64,000 nt of DNA from Primulina eburnea (Eukaryota > Streptophyta > Magnoliopsida > Lamiales > Gesneriaceae): positions 62,001 through 126,000 of the forward strand of contig NW_027331430.1 in assembly GCF_022965805.1 (NCBI RefSeq), written 5' to 3'. The notes under the pieces were generated by a model. That model was not told where the DNA came from. It ran no database searches and saw only the letters and a program-made list of their open reading frames with translations. Positions 46,937 to 57,085 of the stretch are shown here, in pieces. Every line of letters begins with the position of its first letter. Position 1 is the first letter of the stretch. The translations under genes were made by a program, and so were the position numbers.

Positions 46937-47369
46937 ATCTATGTTCCATGAAATTTTATAGGTGTTGCCTTTTCTTATTCCGGTTAAAACAGTAGAATTA
47001 TCAGCATTTTTAACTGTGCAAGTGTGCTTCTGGAATGCTACTGAAAATCCATTGTCACATAATTGACTAATACTGATCAAGTTATAACAAAGATTTTCAA
47101 TTAAGAGCACATCCTTAATAGTGATGTTACCATGGATAATCTTATCCTTACCCACGGTTTTACCTTCTGAGATGTCCCCAAAGGTTATCTCTGGTCCGAC
47201 GCAATTTACTACTTCTGATAGTAGACTCTTCTGTCCAGTCATATGTCTTGAACATCCACTGTCCAAATACCACGTTGAGCTACTGATCTTGGTTTTCTTC
47301 ACCTGTTCCTGCAAACACAAATTTTAGTATCTGGTATCCAGTCTATTCGGGTCCAATCCTTATCAGTCC
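46937..47369 (-). pseudogene. Copia protease piece
   Basis: Reads STWYLDSGCSRHMTGQ (active site DSG), then VLLIENLCYNLISISQLCDN and KNADNSTVLTG, and breaks at WNIDHI where the Athila-like element is inserted. It is open throughout. Upstream it is cut from the rest of gag-pol by the solo LTR at 47375-49196 (target gtttg 47370-47374). Confidence 0.88.
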
Positions 47370-47374
47370 GTTTG

Positions 47375-49196
47375 TGTGGGGACCCGGGCTCTAATTCTTT
47401 TCTTTGGGATTAAAACGGATCATTAATATAAAAAGTGGGTCAAATTTTTCGCTTTTCAATATTAAATCTAAGGTATATAAACAACATACATGCCTTATTT
47501 AAAATACAAACATAAGGTACAATATGTCTTGTTCCAACTACTCTGAACAACTAGTAATAAAATACAGTACAACTACTAGCCATCTGCTATGCCCGAGATC
47601 ACCACGCTATGTCCATCTCTCATCCTCTGCGTGACCCAGATCCTGCCCCACCTGTTGTTATGCACACATACAGACATAACAACAGCCGGAAAACCGGTGA
47701 GAACAAATCCCAGTATAAACATGTATACATGCATATAATCAATTAAACATGAAACATGTTATCATGAATGACATCATATGCACATGCAATGCAATGCGAA
47801 TCAAACCATGTCTGGACTCGACTCGACTAGAACTCTAGGGATCCCGGGGTGAATAAGACGTCACTACCTACCCTCCAATCGGGGTAATGTACGTCTCATT
47901 CCTAGACTTCGGTCTGAGCTGTATCAACGGCGGCAATAAGAGTAATGCCTACTCCTATGCTGAGATACACCGAAACGTCTAGATATTTGACAATGCCTGT
48001 CAAAGACTCTCCTATCTCAAATGCAATGAATATCAATATGTAAACAACGTATAATCATATTCATGGCTGAATATCATACTGATCATACATGCTTGAATAC
48101 AATTCTGAAATCAAAGCATAACATGTTAAAAGATTGAATATAATGCTATACACAATTCATAAACATGTTACAAAATATTTAATAATACTCGTATGTGATT
48201 TTGGTTGGGAAACTCAAATAATATCTTATTTGAGTTACATCTCCCCAAACAAAACATGACTTATACCTTTCGTTGCACAATTGCTGTCGCTGTCACCAAT
48301 ACAAATCTGAAATGGAAATGTTGATACACAATTTATCAATTTCTAATCTCAATCAATACATACCCACTTAAAGACTTGATTTCGGTATCATTTCAACTGT
48401 ACAATCTCCATATTAAACAATCTATATCAATTCCCCCAATTCATAACTGAAAATGGTATAAATCTGGTACCAACACCCAGTTAATTTAACTCTAAATTTC
48501 ATAACAATTCTATACGGTGTCCGTTCTTAAATCCGTTTGTAATTATACGATGTCTAATATGTCAGAAACAACATATATGAATCATATCTGATTCCTGCAA
48601 CATCCTAATTTCAAGACATGCCAAAACATAGTAAAACTTACGTCCACGCGTAGCCTACAACGATAGGAACACGGTACCGAAGTCTGATTTCAAATCAGAT
48701 GTACGGATTGAAAGATACGAGCGCAAGAATTTCCAAAAGCTCTCGGAGCTTTCTCCTTTCTGATTTCTTATCAATTTTGAAGAAAAATTCGTTTATATAT
48801 ATCCTTGTTGCATGCTGATGAGACGTGTCACATTCTTGCCCATTCTGGTTTGGCGCTCGGGCGGTCGAAACTTACCGCCCGGGCGCGAGCTCGGCGCTCG
48901 GGCGGTAAAAATCTACCGCCCGGGCGCGGAAGGTTCTGCCGCGGTGTGAGATTCTGGCGCTCGGGCGGTCATAAATTACCGCCCGGGCGCCACACCTTCT
49001 GCCCGAACGTACTCCCCTTGAGCATTGGCGCTCGAGCGGTCACTTTCTACCGCTCGGGCGCCACTAATTCTGCCCGAAATTGGTGAAATTTAGATTCTTT
49101 GTCCAATCTGGTCTTGTAATGGCCCGTTTACAATTATATCTATTTAATTCACTAATCTCCTAGCAAATTACGATAATCAAATCCTCGGGCATTACA
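47375..49196 (-). mobile_element. Solo LTR in the copia element, TSD GTTTG
   Basis: Plus coordinates begin TGTGGGGACCCGGGC and end TCGGGCATTACA, between gtttg at 47370-47374 and 49197-49201. It is 1822 bp without an internal region. Minus-strand start TGTAATGCCCGAGG. A TATA box 'tatatataaacg' lies near 48790-48803 (minus strand), about 50 bases downstream of the hairpins on that strand. Same family as the plus-strand LTR at 62779-64000. Confidence 0.92.
48852..49063. repeat. Hairpin array, 4 units
   Basis: 'ggcgctcgggcggtcgaaac' and three further inverted pairs, with 'ttctgcc' spacers. The order and spacers match 62976-63187 in reverse complement. Confidence 0.9.
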
Positions 49197-49205
49197 GTTT
49201 GGAAC

Positions 49206-49748
49206 TCATATGTGTACAATTTTCGTACTTCGGGTATCCATGGAGGTGTGTGCAACTGAGAGTTTGTTATTTCTAACATTATGCATCTTAACATGTTGTT
49301 CTTCGCTTCTGCTTCTGTTGTCCAGCCTGTATCTCTTCTGAACATATCTAGAATTGTAATACTGGTAGTTTTTAACCTTCATAGGAGGTTGTCTTCCTGA
49401 GTTGAATCCTCTTCTGATTCTAGAACTCTGGTCAACTCTTTCCTTAGGTTCAACATAACCCAGACCATAATGCATTCTTTTGTTCATCTGATTTACATTC
49501 CTTTCAACTGAGGCAGTAGATACTTCTGGTTTCTGTACCACACTGGATTTCACAAAATGAATGTACTTCCCTTTTCACATATCCAGTTTTGGCTTAGTAT
49601 TCGTTTCAGAAGTGCCTTCATTATTACAAAATCCGAGACCACTCCTGTCTCCAGATTGTTTTTGTAATTCCTGCATCTTTTCCAGTGAAATAGAAGAATT
49701 GTTCCAAACATTCACCAGTAGTGATAACTTCTGGTTTTCAGAAAGCAT
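49206..49748 (-). pseudogene. Copia gag-protease linker
   Basis: Continues the gag frame beyond TAG 49752. A further stop near 49577 (LDM-stop-KGKY) is followed by an open basic stretch: VQKPEVSTASVERNVNQMNK, RSRSEEQHVKMHNVRNNKL. No known domain; basic linkers of this kind precede the Sirevirus protease. The solo LTR interrupts it at 49201. Confidence 0.65.
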
Positions 49749-49751
49749 CGT

Positions 49752-51155
49752 CTAGTAATCTGCTTTTGCTCTTTCATTCTCCGTTTTTAATTTACTCATC
49801 TCGACTTGTAAATCATTACAGTTGTCTACTTGCAAGCAAGTTAACTTACTGTTCTGATCTTTCAAGTTCTGATTTTCGATCTTAACTTTCTCGAATGATT
49901 GAGAAAGTCTAGAATACTCTTCTACCATATCGTGTAATGCTTTGACTAACTCACTGCGTGTAAATTCATCAGAATCAAAGTTAAATACCTCTCCATATGT
50001 CGAGGTTGAATCAGTATTTGCCATCAGACATTTGATCTCATCTTCATCACTTTCACTTGAATGGTTTTCAGAACCAGAAGATTCAGAACTTGAGTCTGCC
50101 CATTTGGACTTACTTTCTTCTGCAATCATTGCCTTTCTGTCTCTTCTGGTCTTTTTATCATTGCGTTTGAAACCCTTCTTCCTCTGATCATCATAGTTTG
50201 GTTTTGGACAATCAGCAATGAAGTGCCCAACTTTTCCACAGTTAAAGCATGCCATATCACTAGGTGATGATTCTTTTTTGAAATTGCGGTTGGGACTTTG
50301 AAATGTTCTGTGATTCTTTTTCATGAATTTGGAAAACTTCTTAACAAATAATGACATTGTGTCATTGCTTATCTGTTCAGCACTTCTCTCAGAAGTGTTC
50401 TCTATAGCAGCAGCAGCAGATGAACTTGGGGCAACTGTAGTAGTAGAGTTAACAGTAGCTGCGAGAGCTTTGGTTGGTGGATTTGCTAAGGGCTCTTCTC
50501 CAATTCGAACTTCAAGCTCAAACTCATATGCCTTTAAATCCGAGAACAAGTCATGGAATTCTAACTTGTTTAGATCTCTGGAAGCTCTCATTGCCATTGT
50601 TTTGACGTCCCATTCTCTGGGTAGGCCTCTCATTACCTTTAATGCAATTTCTCTATTGCCAAAGTCTTTCCCAAGAGCTGAGAGTTCATTGACGATGCTT
50701 CTGAATCGTTCATCAAATTCATTTATAGTTTCTCCAGCCTTCATCTTCATATTCTCAAACTTCTGCATGGCTACAGACAGTTTGTTTTCCTTTGTTTCTT
50801 CGTTTTCTTCACAGATCTGAATTAATTTTTCCCATATTTCCTTGGCAGTATGGCACATCTTGATTTTGCTGAAGGTATTTTTGTTGAGTGTCTTGAACAA
50901 AATGTCCTTCGCAACGTTGTCGAGATTGACTTTCTTCTTGTCCTCACTTGTCCATTCATATCTTGGTTTTTCAAGCATCTGAGGTGCACTTTCGGTGATA
51001 GCAATAGCTGGATTTGGATTTAAGATTTTTAATGGACCATCTGTGATGACATACCAAATGTCATCATCTTGAGCCGCAAGATGAGCGTGCATTCTGATCT
51101 TCCAGTCATCGAAATCTTCTTTTGAGAACATTGGAACTTTGCTGAAATGAGCCAT
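49752..51155 (-). pseudogene. Copia gag
   Basis: Best start is MAHFSKVPMFSKEDFDDWKI at 51155, near the PBS; the open frame extends 16 codons further up. It shows the UBN2/gag-like core (WEKLIQICEENEETKENKLS, INEFDERFRSIVNELSALG, IALKVMRGLPREWDVKTMAM), a CCHC knuckle CFNCGKVGHFIADC, an acidic Ser-rich patch (SSSESSGSENHSSESDEDE) and a C-terminal coiled-coil-like segment (SRLSQSFEKVKIENQNLKDQ). It ends at a TAG (AKADY-stop). The large gag with a C-terminal coiled coil is typical of Sireviruses. Confidence 0.9.
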
Positions 51156-51190
51156 GTCTGTTAAATATTTTTCAGAACAAGAATAACTCT

Positions 51191-51202
51191 GTTCTGATAC
51201 CA
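51191..51202 (-). promoter_or_regulatory. Copia primer binding site
   Basis: The minus strand TGGTATCAGAAC, two bases from the 5' LTR, matches a tRNA-Met-type PBS. Confidence 0.85.
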
Positions 51203-51204
51203 CT

Positions 51205-52279
51205 TGTTGAGGATCGGGTTGAGTTTATAAGGGGGGTTGAATAAACTCAAAGACAAACTTAATAAATTCTTCGTTTGATGTGCTAAAATCCTGTTAGAGA
51301 TATCAACGATTCTTGTTCAAGTTCAAAGACTAGCAGATCACAAGATAATGTGCGGAAAACGATCTGTTGGTTAGTGGGTGAAAAATGATAAAGCAGAAAA
51401 GCAGTAGATAGCACAAGGTTTGTTTCTGGAAGTTCGAAGATGAATCTTCTACGTCTCCCCTTCTTCTGTTTCCAGAAGGTATCACTAAAAGACTTTGGTG
51501 AATACAGTACAACAGTTGTACACACCCACTTCAACAGGACTTACCCTTCGCCTATTGAAACTCTTAGCTTTACAACTCAACTTCTTGAATGATCTTAAGT
51601 TCTGGAAAAGACTCTTTTCCAGTTACAAATTCTTCTATCAATGAATTAGTGAAATGAATAGCTTAAGAAGATATAACTGAGAATGTCTAGCACAATATGA
51701 TCTTGATGATCAAAAGTATGCAATGAAGCATGTGCTGCTTTTTCAGTGTTGAGCTTTTTAGATAACTGAAAGTTCTAACAATGCTCGAATGATATTCTTG
51801 ATTCAGATTTGTTTTTAACACCGATGTCCTTAACAAAAATCCTTCATCTCCATATATAGGCTCCATTTAACGTTTCGAAATCTGAACGGCTCTTTTATTT
51901 TTCAGTGGTTCAGCTTTATTGCTTAAAATGGACCCTGCAAGATACATTAAAAGTAATCAGTCTCAGTTCATACCAAAAATGGTAACCCGTCTTAAATGTT
52001 TTCGTATAGCATTTTATGGCATTTAATGAAGCAATAAATGCTAGTATCACGTTAATAGATCAACGGTATTATTTAGAGACTTTGAGATACGTAAGATTCT
52101 GTTAGTGTATATTTCAAATTTTGTGTCCTTCTAGTTCTGGTTTTTAAGCAGTACTTGATAAGTGCTGCTACTGGTTTTAGCGCGATCTAAGTGCTTCTGG
52201 TTTACATCTACTGGTTTTGTATTAACCCAATATCTACTGATTTTTCCTGAGCATCTCCACAATAAATTTAATTCTAACA
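51205..52279 (-). repeat. Copia 5' LTR
   Basis: TGTTGAGGATCGGG...TTCTAACA, 1075 bp, followed by the catat duplication at 52280-52284. Minus-strand TATA core near 51852-51859. Confidence 0.92.
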
Positions 52280-52790
52280 CATATGACATATGCAAGGTTA
52301 TCAACATTCATAACTAAAGAAACCATTAGAGAACTAGAAATCGAGAAAGAGTTAATATTATTAAATGCAAGAATGTAACAATTTATTATAGTTTTATAAT
52401 ATAAATTCATTTTTCGTAGTTTTCTTTCCCACACATGTTTCTTATTATTATTATTTTATTATTATTAAAAATCTCTATAATAGAGACAAAAAAATGGTGT
52501 TTGAGTTATTTTTGATTTTTTTCTTTTTAATTTTATTAATTGAAATCTTAGTTTAGTCTTTTATTAACTTTTATGATCATGATATGACTTTTATTTAAAA
52601 TAATCATGTCGAATTACATTATGGTCTCTCATTAATTTTAACAATTGTGATATTAACCCTATATGAATATAAATCAAATTGATTTTAAAAAATATTGTAC
52701 AATCACATAACACGTACGCAGATGTACTAGTGTGTGTATCAACGAGGAACTATCATTTTTAAAATGTATTTGTTTTTGATGCAGCTAAAA
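52280..52790. repeat. Right half of duplicated copia target
   Basis: Matches 53953-54445. Contains 'gatgcaaggttatcaacatt'-type start, a TTA microsatellite and 'gtgtgtatcaacga'. Non-coding. Confidence 0.85.
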
Positions 52791-53270
52791 TAAATGAGTC
52801 GAGTAAACTGCGCACGCGAGATCCGACTGGTTAGTAAACTGGTCCACTTGGCCCGTAAATGGGCTCGCCTGGCTGATAAACGGATCCACGTAGACAATGT
52901 ACAGTTAATTTGCGAGGCGTCTCCTGCGTCACAAACACTCGTTAATTGGGCGTCGGAAGGGTTCCCGACGTAGACATTCCGACGCTCAAGTCAGTAAGCA
53001 GATCCAAGAAAACTCAGAGAACTAAAGAACTTTTATCAAAAAATGAGAGCCCCCCGAATTGGGTAGAAACTCCTCTATTTATAGATTTTTAGGAGTGCTT
53101 AATGGGCTTGGGCTTTCGCACACACAATCCAAAATTTTGGGCCTAAATAATGTTAAAGCTAAGCAAATAACTAATTGAATTAACTTATTAAATTGGACTT
53201 ATTCTTATTAATCCAACAAATAAATAATCGAGTTGGATTAAATAATTAAATTGGGCATGTACCCATCAGT
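52791..53270. other. LTR-like fragment with 'ccgacgctcaagtcagt' motif
   Basis: Contains degenerate 'ctggtccacttggcccgtaa'-type repeats, then 'gggcgtcggaagggttcccg' with 'attccgacgctcaagtcagt' (52949-52996), then a TATTTATAGA segment at about 53079. The motif order matches units A and B at 7.3 and 11.1 kb although the flanking repeats differ. No ends defined. Confidence 0.45.
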
Positions 53271-53274
53271 TTTA

Positions 53275-53567
53275 TACTACAACAAAAATGGCTTTCCGCA
53301 GCGCGTAAGTTACAAGCTGTTGAAAGTTCAAGATTATCCGCAGCGTACATGGCACGTTGTTAATATTATTATTCACGGCGTGAATAGTACGCTGTTAATA
53401 CAATTGCACGCCGTTAATATTCAAAGAAAATATAAAAATTAGCGACGGTTGTTGACAAAACCGTCGCTAATTGGCGACAGACTATAACCGAAACGTCGTC
53501 GCTAAATTAGCGACGGAGACGACGGTTTATACTCCGTCGCTAATTTAGCGACGGGCTATATTTTTAG
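53275..53567. mobile_element. CACTA-like end fragment
   Basis: Begins tACTACAACAAAAATGGC, a CACTA-type terminus with one change, followed by 'gcagcg(c/t)gta' repeats and 'tagcgacgg..ccgtcgcta' inverted units. No matching right terminus was found, so it is probably truncated. Confidence 0.5.
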
Positions 53568-53703
53568 TAAAAATTTAAAAAAAAATTACTTTTATAATTT
53601 AATAAATTTTTAAAAAAACTATAATACAACTATGATAATTAACACTTAAAAATTTAACCAAAAATTGGAAAAAAAAAAACGTACCGAAATCGAAACTAAA
53701 ATC

Positions 53704-54445
53704 AGAGCCAAACTTTCAAAATGACTACTTGAACAACTTGAAGAAACACAAACACAAAAATACAAATTTGTATTTAGATTAACCAGATATAGTGAAGATC
53801 AAAAGGATGACCAATCAGTTATAATACGTGCATTGCAGAACAAAAAGCGGAGTAGAAGAAAAAGATGAGTCAAAGAAAATGAAGAAAACGACAGTCAAAG
53901 GAATACAAAAACGAAAATGAAAGACATCGAAAGATTGAAATGATTGAGATACCATATGATGCAAAGTTATCAACATTCATAACTAAATAAACCATTAGAG
54001 AACTAGAAATCGAGAAAAAGTTAATATTTATTAAATGCAGAAATGTAACAATTTATTATAGTTTTACAATATAAATTCATTTCTCGTAGTTTTCTTTCCC
54101 ACCACATGTTTCTTATTATTATTATTATTAAAAATCTCTATAATAGAGACAAAAAAATGGTGTTTGAGTTATTTTTGATTTTTTTTCTTTTTAATTTTTT
54201 TTATTTGAAATCGTAGTTTAGTCTTTCATTAACTTTTATGTCTTTCATTAACTTTTATAATTATGATATGACTTTTATTTAAAATAATCATGTCAAATTA
54301 CATTATAGTCTCTCATTAATTTTAACAATTGTGATATTAAAAAATATTGTACGAGCACATAACACGTGCACAGATATATTAGTGTGTGTATCAACGAGAA
54401 ACTATCATTTTTAAAATTTATTTGTTTTAACACAACTACAATAAA
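53704..54445. repeat. Uninterrupted copy of the copia target
   Basis: Matches 15869-16175 joined to 52285-52790, with a single catat at 53953-53957. It is an empty paralogous site. Non-coding and AT-rich. Confidence 0.88.
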
Positions 54446-54704
54446 ATTTAAAGTATCTCTTATGTAATCGGATATTGTTAAGACAAAACCATTGATTGTA
54501 TCATGTAAGTTAAGAAATTGATAATAATATCTCGGATATGGCCAAGTATAATCATATAATTTTTCATTAAGTATTTTGTCATTGAATCAAATATCTGCAT
54601 GTTAATGAGAAAAAATTCATTAACTAGAGCATATATTCAATAGATAGTAGAAAACAAATAGCTCTAGTTTGAAACTGAGGCCATGTAGTTCAGCTAAGTA
54701 GGCT
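54446..54704. other. 3' flank of LTP gene
   Basis: AT-rich, presumably includes the LTP 3' UTR (minus strand). No other feature seen. Confidence 0.4.
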
Positions 54705-55696
54705 TCATTTGTCAGCACCCCAATAAATTGCAGCCATCAGAAGTACCAACAATTGGCTTTTCACCTTCAGACTCACTTCGGCATTGCGAATTCCAAATCC
54801 CATAATGCTCGGTCGAGGCGTTACTGTTACTACTGGAGAAGCTGGATAAACCACAGATGTAAAGGCAGAACAAAGAATATGATAGCAAAATTTATAAATC
54901 TGAATAAGTTGAGCGGGTGTATCTTGAAGGTTAGAAAATTTGCAGACCTGCAACTGTTGAATTCGGTCTTGCCCCAAGGGAAACTTGAGCACCAGGGGAA
55001 GTGGATGGTAAGGAAGCTCCTTGAAACAAAAACCAAATTAGTCGAGTATCAAAATAAAGCTTATAAAAGTCGCTTGCTGGTTTTTTTTGCTTCATTCTTT
55101 ACATTTTTCATTCTAACACTGTATGCCACCTTTTTATTAATGCATCAATTATCTATTTTCTTTCTTAAGTTTAGGAAAATAAATGTTGCATTAGGCGTTT
55201 GGTTTATTGCATTCATGTAAGAAAAAAGAGATCATGGAATTGAAAAACAATCCAAAATCTTAGATTTCAAGATGGTACTGCATCTTCTTTTCTGTAAATG
55301 CGAATGGACTGTATGGTCATTCATTTATAGGAAGGAATTTAATAATATTTTAACATACGTACCTCCGCAAATAGAAGGGTCTATTTGGAGATTGCACAGC
55401 TGAGGCAACTCTAGAGCAAGCGTTGTGTTGATAGGGAACGAACTCAAGGCAGACGGGTCATTGAGGAATGGACAAAGGCAAGTAGGCTTCTGGCCGTAGA
55501 GTTGCTTAAGACTATCACAGCATGACTGCACCGGTGAAGCTGCCACGCCTTGCACGAACGGGGCACATGGTGCTAAAGTTAGCAAATTCTGCCCACACTC
55601 GGCAATTGTGTTCTGGGCAATGGCCTTCAGGGAAACCCAATGGAGAAACACAAGAAAGAGCGATTTGGGGAAAAGATCAGTGAGAGGAAAAGGCAT
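54705..55696 (-). CDS. GPI-anchored non-specific lipid-transfer protein (LTPG), three exons
   Basis: Exons on the minus strand: 55363-55696, 54948-55019, 54705-54841 (334+72+137 bases, 180 aa). Introns have GT..AG ends (G|GTACGT...CAAG|GA; CAG|GTCTGC...CCAG|CT), both phase 1, and the frame stays open. Exon 1 encodes a signal peptide (hydrophobic LFLVFLHWVSLKAIA) and the eight-cysteine motif C34-C44-C59C60-C73-x-C75-C101-C110, as in LTPs that bind lipids in a hydrophobic cavity. Exon 2 is a short Ser/Pro linker. Exon 3 ends in a hydrophobic tail (LLVLLMAAIYWG), a likely GPI-attachment signal. LTPGs sit on the outer plasma membrane and help export cuticular lipids. No defect seen. Confidence 0.88.
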
Positions 55697-56999
55697 TGCA
55701 CAAGTTAATTAGGTTGGTAACGCGAGTTTTGCTTGTTAGTTTTGAGGCGAATTCGCCATTGATGTTCATATTAGCTAAATAGACGAAGAGTGCATTAGTT
55801 GGGCATGAACAGAGCCATGCATTAGGTGTGTGATCCCTTCACACACTTTTGTATGACCTCTTTCAAGCTACAGTCTAATTTTCACTATTTTTTTTCATTT
55901 CTTTAGTGTGTCTATCATTCATATTTTCAGGCAAAAAATGTGTGGGATATGAAGTTTATAAGAATCAAACAACTCATCTAAGTATCGGTAGAAATATTCA
56001 TTCAGAATTTGTGTATAAACGATCAAGATTTGTCACGTGTATTGATTATGAGAAGTTCAAAAAAGTCGCAACTCGTTAAATTTGATACAACTTGTATAGA
56101 ATTAAGAATGTTACGATTAATGACACAGAGAATGTCATAGAATATTTGAACTCTTAAACCCTACACATATACGTGCTTTCATGAGGTTCCATTTTCAGCT
56201 CAACTATTTTATTCTACAATTATTTATTGACAATAAGAAATTACATGTTTATCAAGATAATGAAATTATTATAATTATTGGACTTCAGTTTTTACTTAAT
56301 GATTTGTATGATATTTTTAATTAGAATTTTAATTAGCGAATTAAATTGAATAGAATAATGAACATTTCAGGGAGCAACGAAGGGTTTCAAATCCTTTACT
56401 ACACACACTTCTTCGTACACCAAGAAAAGCTCTTTTTTTCCTAATTAGTTGTTATTTATTTGTCAGCCTTTATAAAATCTTCCTATTTTTTAGGGATTAA
56501 AAAAAAAATTGTTCCATGAAATATTAATAGTCATCAATGACATAAAACTATTTAAATTTTGAATATTATACATAAAGATCATAATAATATCTTTAATGCA
56601 ATAAGAAGATCATCTGAAAGAAATAATTGTTCTGATGAAACCTTGTATTCTACCATACATAAACTGACTGTAGATAGATGAACAAATCATAATTCTTTAT
56701 ATCTTATTTTGATTATCAAAACCACTTTTAAGGATCATTAAATCCTATAAACGATATCTATTCTTAATTTTTGATAATGCAGTAGATTTTAAGATATGGC
56801 TTTACGTAAGAGTTTCAATCTAATAAAAATAGTCATCAAATAAATATAATAATATCTAGATTAAAATTAGTATGAGCCAAACTTTTGAAAAAAACGTGTA
56901 AACCAAATAATAATTTTTAAAAACTGATCCAACATTCTTTAAGATATAAACAAATAACATCATGTAGATATCTTTAATTTATCTCCAAATTCGAATAGA

Positions 57000-57005
<6 letters not shown>
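55697..57005. other. LTP upstream region and AT-rich spacer
   Basis: Contains the presumed LTP promoter (minus strand); no clear TATA box was fixed. 55832-55978 recurs after the assembly gap at 61493-61574 plus 62706-62778. Beyond about 55980 it is AT-rich with no gene. Confidence 0.5.

Positions 57006-57057
<52 letters not shown>
57006..57057. repeat. (TA)n microsatellite
   Basis: About 26 TA units just left of the chromovirus LTR at 57086. Confidence 0.9.
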
Positions 57058-57059
<2 letters not shown>

Positions 57060-57085
57060 TTTTTCTTTCTTTCTCTCACGAACTT

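Larger units (their letters stand above)
16176..52279 (-). mobile_element. Sirevirus-like Ty1/copia element, hit by three insertions
   Basis: LTRs of 1075 bp each (16176-17250, 51205-52279) are flanked by catat on both sides. The span is 36.1 kb. Removing the chromovirus, the Athila-like element and the solo LTR, each with one target duplication, leaves about 12.2 kb, a normal Sirevirus size. Minus-strand order is gag, protease, integrase, RT, RNase H, env-like. This copia order plus an env-like gene points to the SIRE/Maximus lineage. In the first 275 aligned LTR bases I count nine differences. All coding parts carry stops or frameshifts. Confidence 0.92.

Noticed and set aside
54753..55220. 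155-codon plus-strand frame over the LTP gene
   Set aside because: Antisense to exons 2-3 and both introns of the LTP gene, whose exons carry clear splice sites and domain signals.
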